Origin: Microbacterium atlanticum
GTDB taxonomy: Bacteria > Actinomycetota > Actinomycetes > Actinomycetales > Microbacteriaceae
DNA length: 64,000 nt
Direction: 5' to 3'
Assembly (NCBI RefSeq): GCF_015277815.1
Contig: NZ_CP063813.1
Coordinates: 2,976,001-3,040,000, forward strand
The stretch's first letter is position 1; every line of letters starts with the position of its first letter. Positions 14,972 through 23,191 of this stretch are shown one piece after another. A program made the translations under genes and the position numbers. Below the pieces are notes generated by a model, which saw nothing but the letters and a program-made list of their open reading frames with translations, had not been told where the DNA came from and ran no database searches.

Positions 14972-15105
14972 CCACACTTCATCGTCGCCGGCGCGCGCCG
15001 CGTCGGCAGGGAGGGGATCTGCGCGTGAGAGGAGGCATCCGCCACCTCCGTCCTCGATTCGGCAGATCTCCTCGGATGGGACGGCGGACGGGGCAGACTG
15101 GGCAG

Positions 15106-16107
15106 GTGAGCACACCCGCGCCCCTCCCCCCGCTGTCCGAGATCCTCGCTGGGGCGCGCGTCGTGGCGCTGCCGCTCGTGACGCGGTTCCGGGGCGTCGA
15201 CGTGCGGGAGGCCCTGGTGTTCGAGGGCCCCGAGGGGTGGAGCGAGTTCTCGCCCTTCGCCGAGTACGGCGACGAGGAGGCGGCCACGTGGCTGGGCGCA
15301 GCCATCGAGGACGCCTGGGTGCCGCGCCCCGCCGCCCGCCGGGATGCCATCGGCGTGAACGCGACGGTGCCGGCCGTGGCCGCGGCATCCGTCCCCGCCG
15401 TGCTCGCGCGATTCGACGAGTGCCGCACGGCGAAGGTGAAGGTCGCGGAGCCCGGTCAGCGGCTCGCCGACGACGTGGCGCGGGTGCGCGCGGTCCGCGA
15501 CGCACTGGGTCCCGAGGGGCGCGTGCGCATCGACGCGAACGGGGCGTGGAACCTCGACGAGGCCGAGCGGGCGCTCCACGCGCTCGCCGAGTTCGACCTC
15601 GAGTACGCCGAGCAGCCCTGCGCGTCGGTCGAGGAGCTCGCCGAGCTGCGACGGCGCGTGAAGTACATGGGCATCCCCATCGCCGCCGACGAGAGCGTGC
15701 GCAAGGCCGCCGATCCGCTCGCCGTGGCGCGCGCGGGCGCGGCCGATCTGCTGGTCGTCAAGGCGCAGCCGCTCGGCGGCATCCGGCGCGCGCTGGACAT
15801 CGTCGCCGAAGCGGGGCTTCCGGCCGTCGTGTCGAGCGCCCTCGACACCTCGATCGGCCTCTCGATGGGCGTCGCCCTGGCCGCGGCCCTCCCCGAGCTC
15901 GACTACGACTGCGGGCTGGGGACCGCAGCGCTCCTGGCGGCAGACGTCGTCGACCCGCCGCTGATCCCGCACGCCGGCCACCTGAGCGTCGGCCGCGTCG
16001 ACCCCGACCCGGCGCTGCTGGCCGCGCACGCGGCATCCGCCGACCGCACGCAGTGGTGGCTGGATCGCCTCACCCGCTGCCACGCGGTGCTGGCGGCGGC
16101 GGGCTGA
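15106..16107 (+). CDS. menC: MenC, o-succinylbenzoate synthase
   Basis: An enolase-superfamily dehydratase of 333 residues acting between MenH and MenE. The catalytic lysine motif is AKVKV (about residue 109), with metal ligands in RIDANGAWN (about 143), EQP (about 170) and ADES (about 196), and the second lysine in LLVVKAQPLGG. The GTG start is six bases after CAGACT (15094-15099). It stands apart from the other men genes, between the PadR unit and a convergent TetR gene with a seven-base gap. Confidence 0.93.
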   Translation: MSTPAPLPPLSEILAGARVVALPLVTRFRGVDVREALVFEGPEGWSEFSPFAEYGDEEAATWLGAAIEDAWVPRPAARRDAIGVNATVPAVAAASVPAVLARFDECRTAKVKVAEPGQRLADDVARVRAVRDALGPEGRVRIDANGAWNLDEAERALHALAEFDLEYAEQPCASVEELAELRRRVKYMGIPIAADESVRKAADPLAVARAGAADLLVVKAQPLGGIRRALDIVAEAGLPAVVSSALDTSIGLSMGVALAAALPELDYDCGLGTAALLAADVVDPPLIPHAGHLSVGRVDPDPALLAAHAASADRTQWWLDRLTRCHAVLAAAG

Positions 16108-16114
16108 CGACCGG

Positions 16115-16765
16115 TCAGGCGGGGTCGACCAGCGCCGTCGCGAGGCGCGCCGTGCGCTCGTTCGTGAGCTGATGCGCCTGCGCGGCGGTGAGGCCGGTCA
16201 TCACCGCGTACGCGCACGCGTCCTCCCAGGTCTGCATGATGAGCCCGGCGAACTCGGTCGCGGGCAGCCGCAGCCCGAAGCCGTACGACTGCGCGAGGCT
16301 CTCGATGAACGAGCCGACGCGTTCGGCCATCCCCTCCTGCCACGCCACGTACGTCGCCGCCAGCCGCGGGTCGCGCATCGCGCGGGTGCGGATCTCGCTG
16401 GTGAGCAGGATGCCGTGCTCGCGGTCGAATGCCACGTCCAGCAGCTGGCGCACCAGGGCACCGGCCTCCAGGTCCTGTCCCTGCGACTGCAGCTCGGCGA
16501 CGCGCGCGGCGACCGCGTCGATCTTCTCGCCGGCGACGCGCTCGGTCAGCGCGAGCATCAGCTCGTCCTTCGTCTCGAAGTTGGAGTAGAACGCGCCGCG
16601 GGTGAAGCCGGCCCGTTCGCAGATGACTTCGACGGATGCCGCGTCCAGGCCGAGCTCGGCGAAGACCTCGGCCGCGGCATCCAGCAGCTTCTGACGCGTG
16701 GCCTCACGCCGCTTCGAGGTGCCGGGCGAGGTGCCGGGCGCCTCGGCCACACCGGTATCGCTCAT
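16115..16765 (-). CDS. TetR-family repressor of the MMPL/YhgE exporter
   Basis: A 216-residue regulator with the HTH at residues 30-75: DAAAEVFAELGLDAASVEVICERAGFTRGAFYSNF. The C-terminal ligand domain is not diagnostic. The ATG is preceded by a good ribosome site (GGAGAGG). It diverges from the MMPL exporter gene, and two near-perfect dyads with the shared half-site GATAC lie between them, so it most likely represses both its own gene and the exporter operon. The inducer is unknown. Confidence 0.88.
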   Translation of the reverse strand: MSDTGVAEAPGTSPGTSKRREATRQKLLDAAAEVFAELGLDAASVEVICERAGFTRGAFYSNFETKDELMLALTERVAGEKIDAVAARVAELQSQGQDLEAGALVRQLLDVAFDREHGILLTSEIRTRAMRDPRLAATYVAWQEGMAERVGSFIESLAQSYGFGLRLPATEFAGLIMQTWEDACAYAVMTGLTAAQAHQLTNERTARLATALVDPA

Positions 16766-16829
16766 CGGTCCTCTCCTCCCCGCCAGTCTCACACGGACTC
16801 TTCAGTTTCGGGCGGGCAACCCGTCTTAC

Positions 16830-16863
16830 GATACACTCATGTATCCGATACGGCGCTGTATCG
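16830..16863. promoter_or_regulatory. Tandem TetR operators before the MMPL operon
   Basis: Dyad one is GATACA-CTCA-TGTATC (16830-16845). Dyad two is CGATAC-GGCGCT-GTATCG (16846-16863). They abut each other between the divergent tetR and MMPL starts, in an otherwise GC-rich sequence, and share half-sites, as expected for a TetR dimer binding twice. Confidence 0.75.
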
Positions 16864-16901
16864 AAAGACTCTCACCTTTCCACCCGTGAACCGGAGGCGC
16901 T

Positions 16902-19799
16902 GTGTCGACTCTTCTCTATGCGCTCGGACGCTGGTCGTACCGTCACCCCTGGCGCGTGCTGGTCTCGTGGGTGCTGCTGCTCGTGCTGGCAGGCGGCGGC
17001 GCGCTGGTGTTCGCGAAGGGGACCGACAATTCCTTCTCGATCCCCGGCACGGAGGCGCAGGAGGGCATCCAGCTGCTCGACCGCAGCTTCCCCCAGGCCA
17101 GCGGCACCAGCGCCCAGCTCGTCGTGGTCGCCGCCGACGGCGACCGCATCGACGACGGGCCCTACGCGGCGGGCATCGACGGGGCGGTGTCGCAGCTCGA
17201 AGACCTCGACGGCGTGATCGCCGTGACCGACCCGTTCAACGAGATGGTCTCGGGCATGGTCGCCGACGACGGCTCGGCCGCCATCATCCGCCTGCAGTTC
17301 GACGGCCAGGCCACCGACGTCTCCGACGAGACCAAGTCCGCGCTGGAGGACGTCGCCGAGGACCTGCGCGCCGACCTCCCGGACGGATCGCAGGTCGCCA
17401 TGGGCGGCGATCTCTTCTCGACGTCGGTTCCGGCGCTGTCGCTCATCGAGGCCGTGGGTGTGCTCATCGCGCTGTTCGTGCTGATCGTGACGTTCCGCTC
17501 GTTCGCGGTCGCGTGGTTCCCGCTCGTCTCCGCACTCATCGGCGTGGGCCTTGCCATCGCGCTCATCTTCGTGTCGACGGCGTTCGCGTCGATCTCGTCG
17601 ACGACCCCGATGCTCGCGATCATGCTGGGCCTCGCGGTCGGCATCGACTACGCCCTCTTCATCGTCGCGCGGCATCAGGACCAGGTGCGCGCCGGCATCG
17701 CACCGGAGGAGTCGGCCGCGCGCGCCACCGGCACGGCCGGCTCGGCCGTCGTCTTCGCCGGCGTCACGGTGCTGATCGCCCTGATCGGCCTGGGCTTCGC
17801 AGGCATCCCGTTCCTGACGACGATGGGCATCGCGGCCGCCGTCGCCGTCGCGATCGCGGTGGTCGTCGCCGTCACGCTGACGCCCGCTCTCCTGGGCTTC
17901 GCCAAGGACCGGGTGGTCGGCTGGGGCCACGGCCGGAAGCGACGCGGGATGCCGCTGGGAACGACTTCGCGCGCGACCCGCGGCGACGCCGCCGCCGCCG
18001 ACGAGGAGGGGACGCCGGGCGCTGCGGACCCTCAGCAGGAAGCGGACCCCCATGCCGGCCCCGGCAAGAGGCCGAACCGGTGGGTGATGCTGATCACGAG
18101 GCATCCGCTCATCACGACGATCGCGGTCGTGGTGACCCTCGGGATCATGGCGATCCCGGCGGCGAGCCTGGCCCTCGCGCTGCCCAACGCCGGCGTGCAG
18201 CCCGAGTCCAGTCAGGCGCGGCAGGCGTACGACCTCACGGCCGAGCATTTCGGGCCCGGCGCGAACGGCCCCCTCATCATGACGGGCACGATCGTCACCT
18301 CGACCGACCCCCTGGGGCTCATGGCGGACCTCGCCGCCGAGATCGAGCAGGTCCCGGGGGTGAAGGAGGTCGCCCTCGCGACGCCGAACGAGACGGCCGA
18401 CACCGGCCTGATCCAGATCGTGCCCGAGACGGCGCCCGACGACCCGGCGACCGCCGACCTCGTCCGCGCGCTGCGCGAGCTCGCGCCCGAGCTCGAGGAC
18501 GAGTACGGCGTCGACCTCCTGGTGACCGGCTTCACCGCCGTCGGCATCGACATCTCGGATCGCCTCGGCGCCGCCCTGCTGCCGTTCGGGGTCTTCGTCG
18601 TCGGCCTGTCGCTGGTGCTGCTGATGATCGTGTTCCGCTCCGTGTGGGTGCCGATCAAGGCCGCGCTGGGGTACCTGCTGTCGGTGGCCGCGTCGTTCGG
18701 TGTGGTCGCCGCCGTCTTCGAGTGGGGCTGGGGTGCCGATCTGCTGCACGTGACCCGCACCGGCCCGGTGATCAGCTTCATGCCGATCATCCTCATGGGC
18801 GTGCTGTTCGGCCTGGCGATGGACTACCAGGTGTTCCTGGTCAGCCGCATGCGCGAGGACTACGTGCATGCGCGCCGCGCACGCGGCCACGCCGCGCGCA
18901 GCCGCCGCGACATCGCGGTCGGCGCGGTGCGCTCCGGCTTCACCGCCTCGGCCCGGGTGGTGACCGCGGCGGCCGTCATCATGTTCGCGGTCTTCGCGGC
19001 GTTCGTGCCAGAGGGCGACTCCTCCATCAAGCCGATCGCCCTCGGCCTCGCGGTGGGGATCGCCGTCGACGCGTTCCTCGTCCGCATGACGCTCGTGCCC
19101 GCGGTGATGACCCTGCTCGGCGACAACGCGTGGTGGATGCCGCGCTGGCTGGAGCGCATCCTCCCCCACTTCGACATCGAAGGGGAGGCGGTCGAGCGCG
19201 AGCTCGCCCTCGCGACGTGGCCCGAGGCCGACACGACGGCCGTCGTCGTCGGCGACGGGGTGGGCGTGCGGGCCGACGCCGGCGGCCCTGCCGGCGAGGT
19301 CGTGCTCTTCGAGGGCGCGTCGTTCCGGGTGGAGCCCGGCGGCACCCTCATCGCCACCGGCGACCCGCGCGCCGCGCGCGCGTTCGCGCTGACCGTCGGG
19401 GGCCGCCTGGCCCCCACCGACGGCCGGCTGCGCGTCGCCGGCCACCTGCTGCCCGAGCGCGCGGCGTGGGTGCGCGCCCACGCAGGTCTCGCCCTCCTCG
19501 GCGACGCCGACGACCGCCTGCCCGCGCTGCGGCGCGCCCTCGGCGGGCGGGCGAGCGTCGTCGTGATCGACGGGGTGGACGCCCTCGACGCCGCCGAGCG
19601 CGACCAGGCCGCGGCGCTCCTGCGCGACGCGACCGATTCGCTGACGGAATCGGACGCCCGCCTCACCCTCGTCCTGACCTCGCGCACCGAGAGCGCCGCC
19701 CTCGCGCTCCTCGCCGACGCGCACCGCCCCGACGTCGCAGCGATCGCCCTGCACGCCGGCAGCACTCAGACCACTCGCTCCGCAGAGGTGACCGCATGA
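16902..19799 (+). CDS. MMPL-family (RND) exporter with degenerate ATPase-like tail
   Basis: A 965-residue membrane protein. Residues 1-770 have the duplicated MMPL plan: single helix, large periplasmic loop, then a block of helices with GLAVGIDYALFIVARHQDQ (about 245-265) and, in the second half, FGLAMDYQVFLVSRMRED (about 630-650). A charged cytoplasmic insert of about 45 residues divides the halves. Residues 775-950 form an extra soluble domain laid out like an ABC ATPase but with the Walker A loop replaced by GGTLIATGDPRAARAF, while VVVIDGVDALDAAER resembles Walker B. It probably exports lipids or an amphipathic drug with the YhgE protein; the next ATG overlaps its stop (ATGA). Confidence 0.88.
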   Translation: MSTLLYALGRWSYRHPWRVLVSWVLLLVLAGGGALVFAKGTDNSFSIPGTEAQEGIQLLDRSFPQASGTSAQLVVVAADGDRIDDGPYAAGIDGAVSQLEDLDGVIAVTDPFNEMVSGMVADDGSAAIIRLQFDGQATDVSDETKSALEDVAEDLRADLPDGSQVAMGGDLFSTSVPALSLIEAVGVLIALFVLIVTFRSFAVAWFPLVSALIGVGLAIALIFVSTAFASISSTTPMLAIMLGLAVGIDYALFIVARHQDQVRAGIAPEESAARATGTAGSAVVFAGVTVLIALIGLGFAGIPFLTTMGIAAAVAVAIAVVVAVTLTPALLGFAKDRVVGWGHGRKRRGMPLGTTSRATRGDAAAADEEGTPGAADPQQEADPHAGPGKRPNRWVMLITRHPLITTIAVVVTLGIMAIPAASLALALPNAGVQPESSQARQAYDLTAEHFGPGANGPLIMTGTIVTSTDPLGLMADLAAEIEQVPGVKEVALATPNETADTGLIQIVPETAPDDPATADLVRALRELAPELEDEYGVDLLVTGFTAVGIDISDRLGAALLPFGVFVVGLSLVLLMIVFRSVWVPIKAALGYLLSVAASFGVVAAVFEWGWGADLLHVTRTGPVISFMPIILMGVLFGLAMDYQVFLVSRMREDYVHARRARGHAARSRRDIAVGAVRSGFTASARVVTAAAVIMFAVFAAFVPEGDSSIKPIALGLAVGIAVDAFLVRMTLVPAVMTLLGDNAWWMPRWLERILPHFDIEGEAVERELALATWPEADTTAVVVGDGVGVRADAGGPAGEVVLFEGASFRVEPGGTLIATGDPRAARAFALTVGGRLAPTDGRLRVAGHLLPERAAWVRAHAGLALLGDADDRLPALRRALGGRASVVVIDGVDALDAAERDQAAALLRDATDSLTESDARLTLVLTSRTESAALALLADAHRPDVAAIALHAGSTQTTRSAEVTA

Positions 19800-21838
19800 C
19801 GCTCCCCATCGAACGCGCCCGCTCGCGCCGCCCCATCACGTGGCTGACGCTCATCGGGGTGCTCCTCCTCCCCGTGGTCATCGGCGGTATCCTCGTCGCC
19901 GCGCTGTACAACCCGGTCGAGCGCCTCGACAGCCTCAACGCTGCCGTGGTCAACGAGGACGAGCCGGTGACGATCGACGGGCAGCTGGTGCCGCTCGGCC
20001 GCCAGCTGACGGCAGGGCTCGTCGAGGGCTCGGACGAGCTCGACAGCAATCTCACCTGGACGATCTCCAACGCCGAAGACGCCGAGGAGGGACTCGCCGA
20101 CGGCACCTACGCCGCGGTCATCACGATCCCCGAGAACTTCTCCGCCGCGGCCACCTCGACCCAGCCCGGCGAGACCCCCGAGCGGGCGACCATCGAGGTG
20201 ACGACCCCGCCCGACAGCCTGATCGTGGACGATGCGATCACCGCGCAGGTCGCCTCGGCGGCGGCGACGACGATGGGCACGCAGCTGTCGACCGTCTACC
20301 TCGAGAACGTGTTCCTGGGCTTCACGACGCTGGGTGAGCAGCTGGGCACCGCCGCGGACGGCGCGACGCAGCTCGCCGACGGTGCGACGCAGGCGGCCGA
20401 CGGCGCCGCCGAGCTGCCCGGCGGACTCTCGCAGCTTGCCGAGGGCAACGCACAGCTCGCGGACGGCGCCTCGCAGCTCGCGGGCGGCGCCGGTCAGCTC
20501 GCCGGGGGCGCGAGCTCCCTCCAGAGCGGCCTGACGACGATCGCGGGCAAGACGCGCGAAGCCGCGGGGGGCGCGCAGCAGCTGGCCGACGGGGTGACCG
20601 GCGGCGCGGCGCAGCTGGAGCAGAGCGGCCTCGTCCCGGACGAGCTGGACGCGGGGGCCGACCTGAGCGCGACGCTCGCCGGCGACACCGAGGCGGCCGC
20701 AGCAAAGACGCTCGAGCTGGCAGGCGGGTGCTTCGCGGTCAGCACCGACCCCCAGTTCTGCGTGGATCTCGTCACCCAGGCCACGATCGCACAGCGCACG
20801 GCGGCCGGCGCCCAGCAGGCCGCCCAGGGAACCGCCGGCGGGCTGCGGGCGTTCGACACCGCCGCCACGGCGGAGTTCGCGGGGCAGCTGCGCGACATCG
20901 GCGCCAACGTCGTCGCGCTGAGCGGCGGGCTCTCGCAGCTCGCCGGTGGAATCGACCAGTCCGCTGCGGGCGCCGGGGAGCTCGCCGGCGGCGCCGCGGG
21001 AATCCAGGACGGCGCGAACGGCCTCGCCGGCGGCGCCTCCCAGCTCGCGGACGGTGCCACGCAGGCCACCGACGGCGCCACGAGCCTCGCCGATGGAGTG
21101 GCACAGCTCGCCGACGGCACCGGAGAGCTCGCGAACGGCTTGACGACGGCATCCGAGTCCATCCCCACCTACACTGACGACGAGGCGACCGACCTCGCCT
21201 CGGTGGTCGCCGACCCGGTCGCAGCCGAAGGCCTGGGGACGTCGCTCTTCGGCGCGTCGGCGGTTCCGCTGCTGGCCACGCTCGCCCTCTGGTTCGGCGG
21301 GCTGGGCACCTTCATCGCCCTTCAGGCCGTCTCCCGCCGCGCGCTCACCTCACGGGCCCCGTCGGCCCTTCTCGCCCTGCGCACGTTCGCCCCGGCCGCG
21401 GGTCTCGGCGCGCTGCAGGGCCTGCTGGTCGCAGGCGTCGTGCAGCTGGCCGCCTCCTACTCATGGTCGCAGTGGTCGGCGTTCGCGCTCGTGAGCGTGA
21501 TCGCGGGGATCGCCTTCGCCGCGGTCAACCAGGCGCTCGTGGCGGTGTTCAGCGGCGGCGGCCGGTGGATCTCGGCCCTCGTCGGCGTGTTCGCGATGGC
21601 GACCGGCGTGGTCTCGACGGTGCCGGGCGTGCTCTCGAGCGTCGCGGGCCTCCTGCCCACCGCGCCCGCCTACAACGGCATGCTCGCCGCCCTCACGTCG
21701 GTGTCCGGCGTCGGCGCCGCCCTCACCGGTCTCGTGATCTGGACGCTGCTGGGGCTCGCCGCGACGATCCTGGTGGTCGCCCGCCGCCGCAGCACGTCGG
21801 CCCGGGCGCTCCTGAAGGCGGCGCCGGTCGCCGCCTGA
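19796..21838 (+). CDS. YhgE/Pip-type membrane protein (ABC-2-like)
   Basis: A 680-residue protein with one N-terminal membrane helix (about 18-38), a long extracellular region, and five C-terminal helices (about 480-665). Two stretches (about 180-265 and 375-450) contain repeated QLADGA/QLAGGA-type units every seven to fourteen residues, a YhgE/Pip and type VII-associated coiled-coil pattern. Such proteins are exporter partners or phage-receptor proteins (Pip). The ATG overlaps the MMPL stop, so they are coupled and under the same TetR operators. A complex spanning both genes is inferred. Confidence 0.87.
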   Translation: MTLPIERARSRRPITWLTLIGVLLLPVVIGGILVAALYNPVERLDSLNAAVVNEDEPVTIDGQLVPLGRQLTAGLVEGSDELDSNLTWTISNAEDAEEGLADGTYAAVITIPENFSAAATSTQPGETPERATIEVTTPPDSLIVDDAITAQVASAAATTMGTQLSTVYLENVFLGFTTLGEQLGTAADGATQLADGATQAADGAAELPGGLSQLAEGNAQLADGASQLAGGAGQLAGGASSLQSGLTTIAGKTREAAGGAQQLADGVTGGAAQLEQSGLVPDELDAGADLSATLAGDTEAAAAKTLELAGGCFAVSTDPQFCVDLVTQATIAQRTAAGAQQAAQGTAGGLRAFDTAATAEFAGQLRDIGANVVALSGGLSQLAGGIDQSAAGAGELAGGAAGIQDGANGLAGGASQLADGATQATDGATSLADGVAQLADGTGELANGLTTASESIPTYTDDEATDLASVVADPVAAEGLGTSLFGASAVPLLATLALWFGGLGTFIALQAVSRRALTSRAPSALLALRTFAPAAGLGALQGLLVAGVVQLAASYSWSQWSAFALVSVIAGIAFAAVNQALVAVFSGGGRWISALVGVFAMATGVVSTVPGVLSSVAGLLPTAPAYNGMLAALTSVSGVGAALTGLVIWTLLGLAATILVVARRRSTSARALLKAAPVAA

Positions 21839-21854
21839 TCCCGCAACCGCCGGG

Positions 21855-22001
21855 CTACTCCTCGGGGCCGGTGCCGTCCGCGGCGCCGGCCTCCGCGTCG
21901 GCGGCGTCCTCGCGGACTTCGTCGGTGACCGCGTCGGTCGGGGGCGCCTCGTCGGCGCGGGCGTCGTCGGCGTGACGCTCGTGGGGTGTCGGATCGCTCA
22001 T
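21855..22001 (-). CDS. Small acidic protein
   Basis: A 48-residue protein, MSDPTPHERHADDARADEAP onward, made almost entirely of Asp, Glu, Ala and Thr, with no hydrophobic core. The ATG has a clear ribosome site (AGGAGAACC). It lies between the convergent YhgE gene and the cytochrome operon. No family recognised; likely disordered. The ribosome site is the main reason to call it real. Confidence 0.5.
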   Translation of the reverse strand: MSDPTPHERHADDARADEAPPTDAVTDEVREDAADAEAGAADGTGPEE

Positions 22002-22111
22002 GGTTCTCCTCTCGCGTCCGGCCACTGTCGCGGACGCGCGTGGCGTCGCCAACGGGCTTGACACGGCGCCACCGGCGATCCCGCCGGGACCTGCAGCTCA
22101 GGGAGGACCCG

Positions 22112-23185
22112 TCAGCTCAGCCCGGAGTAGGCGTGGAGGCCCTTGAAGAACATGTTCACGATCGTGAAGTTGAAGATCACGGCCGTGAACCCGATGATCG
22201 ACAGCCACGCCGAGCGCGCTCCGCGCCAGCCGCGCGTCGCACGCGCGTGGATGTAGCCGGCGTACAGCACCCAGATCACGAAGGTCCAGACCTCCTTCGT
22301 GTCGAAGCCCCAGTAGCGGCCCCACGCGTCGTTGGCCCAGATCGATCCGGCGATGAGCGTGAAGGTCCAGAAGATGAAGCCGAGGATCGCGAACCGGTAC
22401 GCCAGCGACTCGAGGGTGTCGGCGCTGGGCAGCGTGCGCAGGAAGCGCGGACCGGTGCGGGGGACGGATGCCTCGGCCGAGGCATCCGTCGTCCGTTCCG
22501 CACGCTCGGCCGCGGCGACCTTGCGCTCGCGGCGGCCCTGCATGAGCTGCAGCACCGACAGCCCGAAGGCCAGCGCGAACAGCGCGGTCGCGAGCGACGC
22601 GACGAAGACGTGGATGACCAGCCACACCGACTTCAGCGGGTCCATGAGCGGGACGATGTCGGTGTAGAACCAGATCGCCGTGCCGCCCAGCAGCACCACC
22701 GTGAGCCCGGTGATGAACGTGCCGAGGAAGCGGAGGTCGTAGCGCAGCAGCACCGCGAGGTACACCGCGACGATGAGGAGGGTGCCGGTGAGGGCGAACT
22801 CGTACATGTTCGACCACGGCACGCGACCGGCGGCGATGCCGCGGGTGATGTCTGCGCCGAGGTGGAAGAGGAACCCGAGCACGGTCAGCGACGTGCCGAT
22901 GCGCGCCCACACCAGGCGCTGACGACGACCGATCGGCGCGTTGAGGGCGGCGTCCGGCCCCTGCTCACGGAGCGGCTGCGCCTCGCCCGTGCGCCCGGCG
23001 CCGGCGGCGACCAGTTCGCGCTCGCGCACGCTGCTCGTCGCCGCATTCTTCGTGTCGACGGCCATGGCACCGCGGCGGGCGAGGTCGACGGCGTACGCGA
23101 TGAATGCCAGCGCGTAGACCGCGATGGCCGTCCAGACCAGGAGCACCGAGACCGAGTCGAGGGTCAGTGGGGAGGCGTCGGGCAT
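22112..23185 (-). CDS. ccsB: CcsB/ResC, cytochrome c maturation membrane protein
   Basis: A 357-residue heme-handling protein of System II. The heme-binding WWD-type loop is WGRYWGFDTKEVWTFVIW (about 298-315), and further conserved segments are GRVPWSNMYEF (about 120) and GADITRG. About eight membrane helices. With ResB it carries heme across the membrane and ligates it to apocytochrome c. It follows resB by six bases. Its variable cytoplasmic loop encodes TDASAEAS from a perfect 28-base DNA palindrome. Confidence 0.93.
   Translation of the reverse strand: MPDASPLTLDSVSVLLVWTAIAVYALAFIAYAVDLARRGAMAVDTKNAATSSVRERELVAAGAGRTGEAQPLREQGPDAALNAPIGRRQRLVWARIGTSLTVLGFLFHLGADITRGIAAGRVPWSNMYEFALTGTLLIVAVYLAVLLRYDLRFLGTFITGLTVVLLGGTAIWFYTDIVPLMDPLKSVWLVIHVFVASLATALFALAFGLSVLQLMQGRRERKVAAAERAERTTDASAEASVPRTGPRFLRTLPSADTLESLAYRFAILGFIFWTFTLIAGSIWANDAWGRYWGFDTKEVWTFVIWVLYAGYIHARATRGWRGARSAWLSIIGFTAVIFNFTIVNMFFKGLHAYSGLS
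22463..22490. repeat. Perfect 28-bp palindrome inside ccsB
   Basis: GACGGATGCCTCGG followed at once by its exact complement. Both halves hold the overrepresented GGATGCC word. It lies in the region encoding a non-conserved loop, so the DNA rather than the protein appears to be conserved. Confidence 0.8.
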
Positions 23186-23191
23186 GATTCC

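Noticed and set aside
14965..15105. Longer MenC start
   Set aside because: The extra 47 codons are Arg-rich, overlap the PadR promoter and lack homology to MenC; the GTG six bases after CAGACT fits the local start pattern.
16172..19795. In-frame upstream extension of the YhgE/Pip gene by over 1200 codons
   Set aside because: It runs antisense to tetR and out of frame through the MMPL gene, and the sequence is Arg-rich low complexity. The ATG overlapping the MMPL stop is the real start.
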